19,538 nt of DNA. Source: Coleophoma eucalyptorum (taxonomy: Eukaryota; Ascomycota; Leotiomycetes; Helotiales; Dermateaceae). The stretch spans positions 1-19,538 of the forward strand of contig JALRME010000093.1 in NCBI GenBank assembly GCA_026120035.1, given 5' to 3'. The position numbers and the translations under genes are program-made. Numbering within the stretch: the first letter of the stretch is position 1; the number at the start of each line of letters is the position of its first letter. The notes under the pieces are model-generated. The model saw only the letters and a list, made by a program, of their open reading frames with translations, had not been told where the DNA came from and did not search any database. Shown one piece after another: positions 16,170-19,538 of this stretch.

Positions 16170-18251
16170 CTAGATCAATACCATAAATCCTTGCTCGCTT
16201 ATTAGATGTGGCATTTTGTAGATCCGGAAAAGGGCCGGGATCAGGATCGAATCGGTCCAGGTGCGGAGGAAGTTCGATTCCGAACCGGCCTGCTTTCCCG
16301 GGAAATTGGTCGGCTTATCGGGGTCGTACATGTGGGGGAAGAGGATGTAGATAGAGATGTCTTCGTGGCCTAACACCCGCCCGAGGCAGTAGTGTGGGAC
16401 GTGGTGTAGCGGGACCTTCTTCGTCCGCCCGCCTTGGTCGGTCTCGTAGAACGCCGTCACAAAGAGGTGTAGGTTGGTCTTGATATTAGAGAAGAAGCGC
16501 GGAAACAGGTTGATAGCTACCCCTTGGCGGGCGAAAGCAAGGCTGCGGGCAAGCCCTAGGAAGCTATCGATATCGTAGCTGACCGTCGCCGAATCGCTAG
16601 CGCTCTGGGAGCAGCTTAGGCATAAGTCGGCCTCTCTCTTTGATCCTGAAGTCAAGGCCGACTCGCCCCCTCCTCGATCCCGACCCAGGCTCCGTTCGGG
16701 GGCGGATGGTGGCCGCGTCCCGGGCGACCCGCTCTCCTCTCGTCCCTCAAAAGCCCGGGGCCAGTCTGGGGGTGGGCACTCCTGCTGCTCGGTAAAGCTG
16801 AGGAGGTGCGGTAGCGAGAGCACGTTTGGGATGCTAGCTCTGTCTAAGATATCGCAATACTCTCCAAGTGTGAGATGCTCGGGAGCTATCATACGACGAC
16901 TTCTTCGGCGACCTATTCGATGGCTATTCGATACCGCCTCGTGCTCTGTTTGGCTACACCCTTGGAAGGTTACAAGGTGTCGGCTTAGAGCGTGTGCGAG
17001 GTCGAGCTTGGGCTCCTTAGCTCGGGAGTCCCTACTATCGTCAGACGCTTGTGCCCCTACCTCTTCGCTCTCGCTCCGGGCTCGAATCGACGCCGTATCG
17101 CGGCCGTCTAGAGCTGGATTAGGCTCCTGGTCGTCCTCGCTAAGGCCCCTACTCGACCCTTCGTCCTCCAGAGAGAGTCCTCCTTCTGAGCCTTCCTCGC
17201 TACTAAACGTTACGCTCAACCTCCTCCTCTCCGAGTATAAGGTGTCGCTAGAGAGCCTACTACTACTGCGCCGGCTCTGGCTTAGCTGGCTAGCTAGAAG
17301 GTAGCTACTTGTATCCGAGTTAGATTCGGTTAGGGTAGAAGTAGAGGACTGCTTGCTACTACTATTATAGCTTAAACAGTTATGATAAGAATATAAGGAG
17401 CCTTGTACGGGTTGAATAGCTAGACGTCCGGTAGCGTTTCGCCTTGGGACGAAGTACTCTGTAATAGGGATCAGCTCCTCCTCTTCCTCGGTCTCTTCGT
17501 CGTCCTCGTCGCTAGAAGAGCTCGAACTCTTGCTATTATTATCGCTAATAGTAGTAGGTCGAGGAGCGGAGCTCTTACTTCGGCTCTCGTGAATAGGGCT
17601 ATAGTCCTCGTCCTCGTCGCTACTAATAATAAGTAGTATAGGAGACGGCTTGCTCCTGCGGTTGCTACCTTCGACTCGCTCGTAGCCTTCATACCTTAGG
17701 GCTGATGGCTGGTTACTCTCGCGTAGCGGCTTATTCGCTCCTGGAAAAGTAGTCTCATCCTCGAAGATCGTGAAGGCTCTCGTACAAGACTGGGGGCCGA
17801 TCAGGACAGGAGAGCTAGCCCCCGGGGTACTAGCTGAGCCCAGCTCGCTAGCTATCTCGCTCCCTACCGAGCTACTCTCAAGAGCCGATCCGTAGCTCGA
17901 GCGACTTAGGAGGTCGGGCTCGTCGCTCTCGGGTAGCCAGCTGTTCGTGAACTGATAGCTCGTAGCGTCCTCGAAGATCGTGAAGCGTTCGGGGCTAGCT
18001 GGCGGGGGGAGTGCCCATTGGCCAGCCTCGAATAGCTGGCTGTTCAGAGGCTGGTAGGCGGTTGCCGTACCGTCCTCGAAGATCGTAAAGGCCCCCGGGC
18101 TAACTGCTCTAATTGGTAGGCTCGTCGGCGAGGCCAGCGCCCGCGGCTCCTCACTCGTGCTCGCACGCCGGCGGAGGCCAGCTCGCCATCGTGCGAGCTT
18201 CTCGCGGTTACGACGTCGGCGCTCGACCGAGGAGAGACGGGTTCGTGGCAT
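16170..18251 (-). CDS. 693-residue low-complexity protein with three FTIFED motifs and a C-terminal DUF3723-like segment
   Basis: The frame is open from ATG 18251, the first in-frame ATG, although it is also open upstream. Residues 8-30 are strongly basic (ERRRRNREKLARWRAGLRRRA), a possible nuclear signal. The motif FTIFED occurs at 55-60, 90-95 and 160-165. Residues 170-520 are Ser-rich and disordered, with acidic clusters (SSDEDEDYS; a DEDDEETEEEEE run) that may act in protein or chromatin binding. Residues 559-693 (YDIDSFLGLARSLAFARQG...LHHVPHYCLGRVLGHEDISIYILFPHMY...WTDSILIPALFR) match my memory of the start of fungal DUF3723, of unknown function. That domain is normally much longer, so this copy is truncated or spliced onward; GTATTG after Met690 is a possible donor. 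Base use is striking: very few CpA or TpG and many TpA, unlike neighbouring genes. Confidence 0.65.
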   Translation of the reverse strand: MPRTRLSSVERRRRNREKLARWRAGLRRRASTSEEPRALASPTSLPIRAVSPGAFTIFEDGTATAYQPLNSQLFEAGQWALPPPASPERFTIFEDATSYQFTNSWLPESDEPDLLSRSSYGSALESSSVGSEIASELGSASTPGASSPVLIGPQSCTRAFTIFEDETTFPGANKPLRESNQPSALRYEGYERVEGSNRRSKPSPILLIISSDEDEDYSPIHESRSKSSAPRPTTISDNNSKSSSSSSDEDDEETEEEEELIPITEYFVPRRNATGRLAIQPVQGSLYSYHNCLSYNSSSKQSSTSTLTESNSDTSSYLLASQLSQSRRSSSRLSSDTLYSERRRLSVTFSSEEGSEGGLSLEDEGSSRGLSEDDQEPNPALDGRDTASIRARSESEEVGAQASDDSRDSRAKEPKLDLAHALSRHLVTFQGCSQTEHEAVSNSHRIGRRRSRRMIAPEHLTLGEYCDILDRASIPNVLSLPHLLSFTEQQECPPPDWPRAFEGREESGSPGTRPPSAPERSLGRDRGGGESALTSGSKREADLCLSCSQSASDSATVSYDIDSFLGLARSLAFARQGVAINLFPRFFSNIKTNLHLFVTAFYETDQGGRTKKVPLHHVPHYCLGRVLGHEDISIYILFPHMYDPDKPTNFPGKQAGSESNFLRTWTDSILIPALFRIYKMPHLISEQGFMVLI

Positions 18252-18366
18252 AGTAGCAGCCGGGTCGCCAGCGATCCGACGCCGAGTAGGACGTTGTTGT
18301 GTGTCCTGCTTGAGAGCTTCTATTTTATACTGAACCCAAGGGCGGCCTCTTGCTTGGTCGTTTATA

Positions 18367-18394
18367 GTCACGTGGTGTAACCAGTTACCCTTTT
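18367..18394. repeat. 28-bp direct repeat, copy 1, with GTAACCAGTTAC core
   Basis: Matches 18613-18640 with one mismatch (CACGTGG here, CACGGGG there). The inner 12 bases (18377-18388) form a near-palindrome, GTAAC-CA-GTTAC. It lies 116 bp upstream of the ATG of the DUF3723-like gene, in its promoter region, so it could be a regulatory site or a repeat terminus. Confidence 0.8.
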
Positions 18395-18572
18395 GGGACG
18401 AGCCCTCCTAAATAATACAATAAGAATTATACTAATCTCCTTCTTTTCATATAGCCTTACGGTATTGGCCCTAATAATCTAGAGGGCTCTAGTAGCTAGC
18501 GATTCGACCTAGAGTCAAGGGAGAGAAGGATAAGGATAGAATGGGCGGAATAAAGAGGAGACTAAGAGAGAT

Positions 18573-18608
18573 AGAGAGAGAGAGAGAGAGAGGGAGGGGG
18601 GGGGGGGG
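18573..18608. repeat. (GA)n microsatellite followed by a run of 13 G
   Basis: Alternating GA at about 18573-18592, then GGGA and an uninterrupted G run at 18596-18608. Such purine tracts are prone to length errors in assemblies. Confidence 0.85.
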
Positions 18609-18612
18609 TAAG

Positions 18613-18640
18613 GTCACGGGGTGTAACCAGTTACCCTTTT
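18613..18640. repeat. 28-bp direct repeat, copy 2
   Basis: 27 of 28 bases are identical to 18367-18394, in the same orientation, 246 bp apart start to start. It also contains GTAACCAGTTAC (18623-18634). Confidence 0.8.
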
Positions 18641-18768
18641 CGGTAATTCACCCTTCCCTACCAAAGGTCGACCGTCGCGACCTCGATCTACGACCGCTTC
18701 GACCTCGTCAAGCTTCTCGTAAGCTCGTAAGGCGTCCGGCGATCGTAGGTGGTAGTCTAAACCTCACG

Positions 18769-18780
18769 TTAGGGTTAGGG
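18769..18780 (+). repeat. Two telomere-type TTAGGG units (interstitial)
   Basis: TTAGGGTTAGGG, followed directly by TGAGCGC. TTAGGG is the usual telomere unit of filamentous ascomycetes, and the orientation is that of a right chromosome end for the block on its left. The position coincides with a visible composition change. Two units could also occur by chance. Confidence 0.55.
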
Positions 18781-18972
18781 TGAGCGCATATTCGCGTTGC
18801 TAAGGAGATCTGGATCGCTGCGTCTCCCGGTTTGTTTGGCGATATCCAAACTTCATCAAATGCGCGCACCATTGACACCATGTTGTATCGCCACCCGTTG
18901 CACTCGAGGCTTTCCTATCTTATCTGCAAACATCTGCGTGACGCGATGAGTTGAGATTGATCGTGTGCTCTC

Positions 18973-19538
18973 ATGACGATTGATATCACAATGTCTGATG
19001 CCCAACTTCTTGTGCGACCAGCCACTGGGCTGTTGACGGGACCCATTGCAGATGAATTACGCTTCCTCGAGTCGCCAGCGCCTCCCCAGTCTTATCGAAT
19101 TCGATTTCGACATCCTGCGTACCCTGACAATACAAACAATGTGCTGTTAAGCCTGAATGCGTGGGATTGCGCTGGTGGAGGAATCCAGTATGGACTGGCA
19201 CATACTGCGTGTGCTATTGTGGCCAACAATCGCTTTGATGGATACTTAAGTACGATGCGCGACCATTTAGCGGCACCAATTGAGTTGGCATGGGATGATA
19301 TTCTGTCCCGTAATGCGCATGGCTACTATTTTCACGTCAGGAGCGACAACGACAGAAACGACCACGACAGAGGCCATCTCCATTCAGATCCTGCGTCCAG
19401 GTCTGACCTGGACCAACCGCTGTTGCCGTACCGATGGCGTGTTGTGCCATGCTTTATGGACTGGAAATTCCCCCACAATCATCTTCCCAGCGCTTGGCAG
19501 AGGTGCGCCGAAACACAACGCGACTCTGACCATGCAGC
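18973..19538 (+). CDS. 5' part of a fungal HNH-endonuclease-like protein, cut by the right edge
   Basis: From ATG 18973 (a second ATG follows at 18991) the frame is open for 188 codons to the end of the window. The visible part resembles the N-terminal region that precedes the HNH_2-type nuclease domain in a large family of fungal proteins: YRIRFRHPAYPDNTNNVLLSL, then AWDDILSRNAHGYYFHV, then a polar Asp/His-rich insert, then YRWRVVPCFMDWKFPHNHLPSAWQ. The last block corresponds to the family's VVPSF..W.FPH..LP..W segment just before the nuclease core. The catalytic H-N-H residues would lie beyond the edge and are not seen, so nuclease activity is inference. The role of these fungal HNH proteins is not established. 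The gene is divergent from the DUF3723-like gene. Confidence 0.7.
   Translation, partial: MTIDITMSDAQLLVRPATGLLTGPIADELRFLESPAPPQSYRIRFRHPAYPDNTNNVLLSLNAWDCAGGGIQYGLAHTACAIVANNRFDGYLSTMRDHLAAPIELAWDDILSRNAHGYYFHVRSDNDRNDHDRGHLHSDPASRSDLDQPLLPYRWRVVPCFMDWKFPHNHLPSAWQRCAETQRDSDHA

Larger units (their letters stand above)
18395..18972. other. Non-coding region between divergent genes, with repeats and a composition change
   Basis: Contains the second 28-bp repeat copy, a GA tract and G run (about 18573-18608) and (TTAGGG)2 at 18769-18780. Left of 18780 the DNA shares the low-CpA, TA- and CG-rich style of the DUF3723-like gene. To the right, composition returns to that of the rest of the window and leads into the HNH-like gene. 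An 80-codon plus-strand frame starting at ATG 18541 is a translation of the GA/G tract and is not called. Confidence 0.5.

Noticed and set aside
16831..17304. Plus-strand frame of 157 codons
   Set aside because: Antisense shadow of the serine-rich part of the DUF3723-like gene; it is open because stops are rare opposite that codon use, and it is Leu/Ser/Arg-rich without a motif.
18541..18783. 80-residue plus-strand frame starting at ATG 18541
   Set aside because: Consists of translated GA/G tract, the 28-bp repeat and the telomere-like motif; simple-sequence artefact.
1..19538. CRISPR array, bacterial operons, riboswitches or ribosome-binding sites
   Set aside because: The window is eukaryotic in style; no regularly spaced repeats or bacterial signals were found.

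Overview
The window looks like nuclear DNA of a filamentous ascomycete (Pezizomycotina). Pointers are short introns with GTAAG-type donors and CTAAC/ACTAAT-like branch points, a Fot1/Pogo-type DNA transposon, a fungal-type aminoglycoside-phosphotransferase-fold (APH) kinase, a fungal HNH-endonuclease-like gene, a DUF3723-like gene, a TTAGGG telomere-type motif, and a block with a RIP-like dinucleotide skew. Gene density is low, and most of the window is accessory or repeat-rich DNA.

Layout, left to right. 1-582 (minus): the 5' end of a Ser/Thr-rich protein gene that runs off the left edge. About 1598-1680: a short relic resembling part of the membrane-protein locus near 14 kb. 1979-2851 (minus): a broken C2H2/OrsD-like gene without a start codon. 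3770-4647: a retroposon with a tRNA-like head and an (AATC)n tail, flanked by a perfect 12-bp target duplication. 5746-5976: a tiny lysine-rich protein with two AGDTSQ repeats. 6947-8452: an intact APH-fold phosphotransferase-like gene. 8599-10934: a Fot1/Pogo element with perfect 129-bp terminal repeats, a TA duplication, and a transposase frame cut by one TAG. 11126-11965: a protein resembling the leucine-rich part of fungal F-box proteins, but with no F-box. 13029-12099 (minus): an unrecognised gene modelled with three exons. 15592-13852 (minus): a spliced locus for a polytopic membrane protein, possibly seven-pass. 18251-16170 (minus): a 693-residue, low-complexity protein with three FTIFED motifs and a C-terminal DUF3723-like segment. 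18367-18780: direct repeats, a GA/G tract and (TTAGGG)2. From 18973: the 5' part of an HNH-endonuclease-like gene that runs off the right edge.

I see no single pathway joining these genes. The window reads as a mosaic of host genes, gene relics and at least two transposable elements. The most unusual items are the tRNA-headed retroposon and the 16.1-18.8 kb block. That block carries an open gene in sequence almost free of CpA, and it stops at a telomere-like motif. DUF3723 genes are known recurrent cargo of Starship giant transposons, so a Starship or subtelomeric origin for the block is possible. However, no captain (DUF3435 tyrosine recombinase) is visible here.
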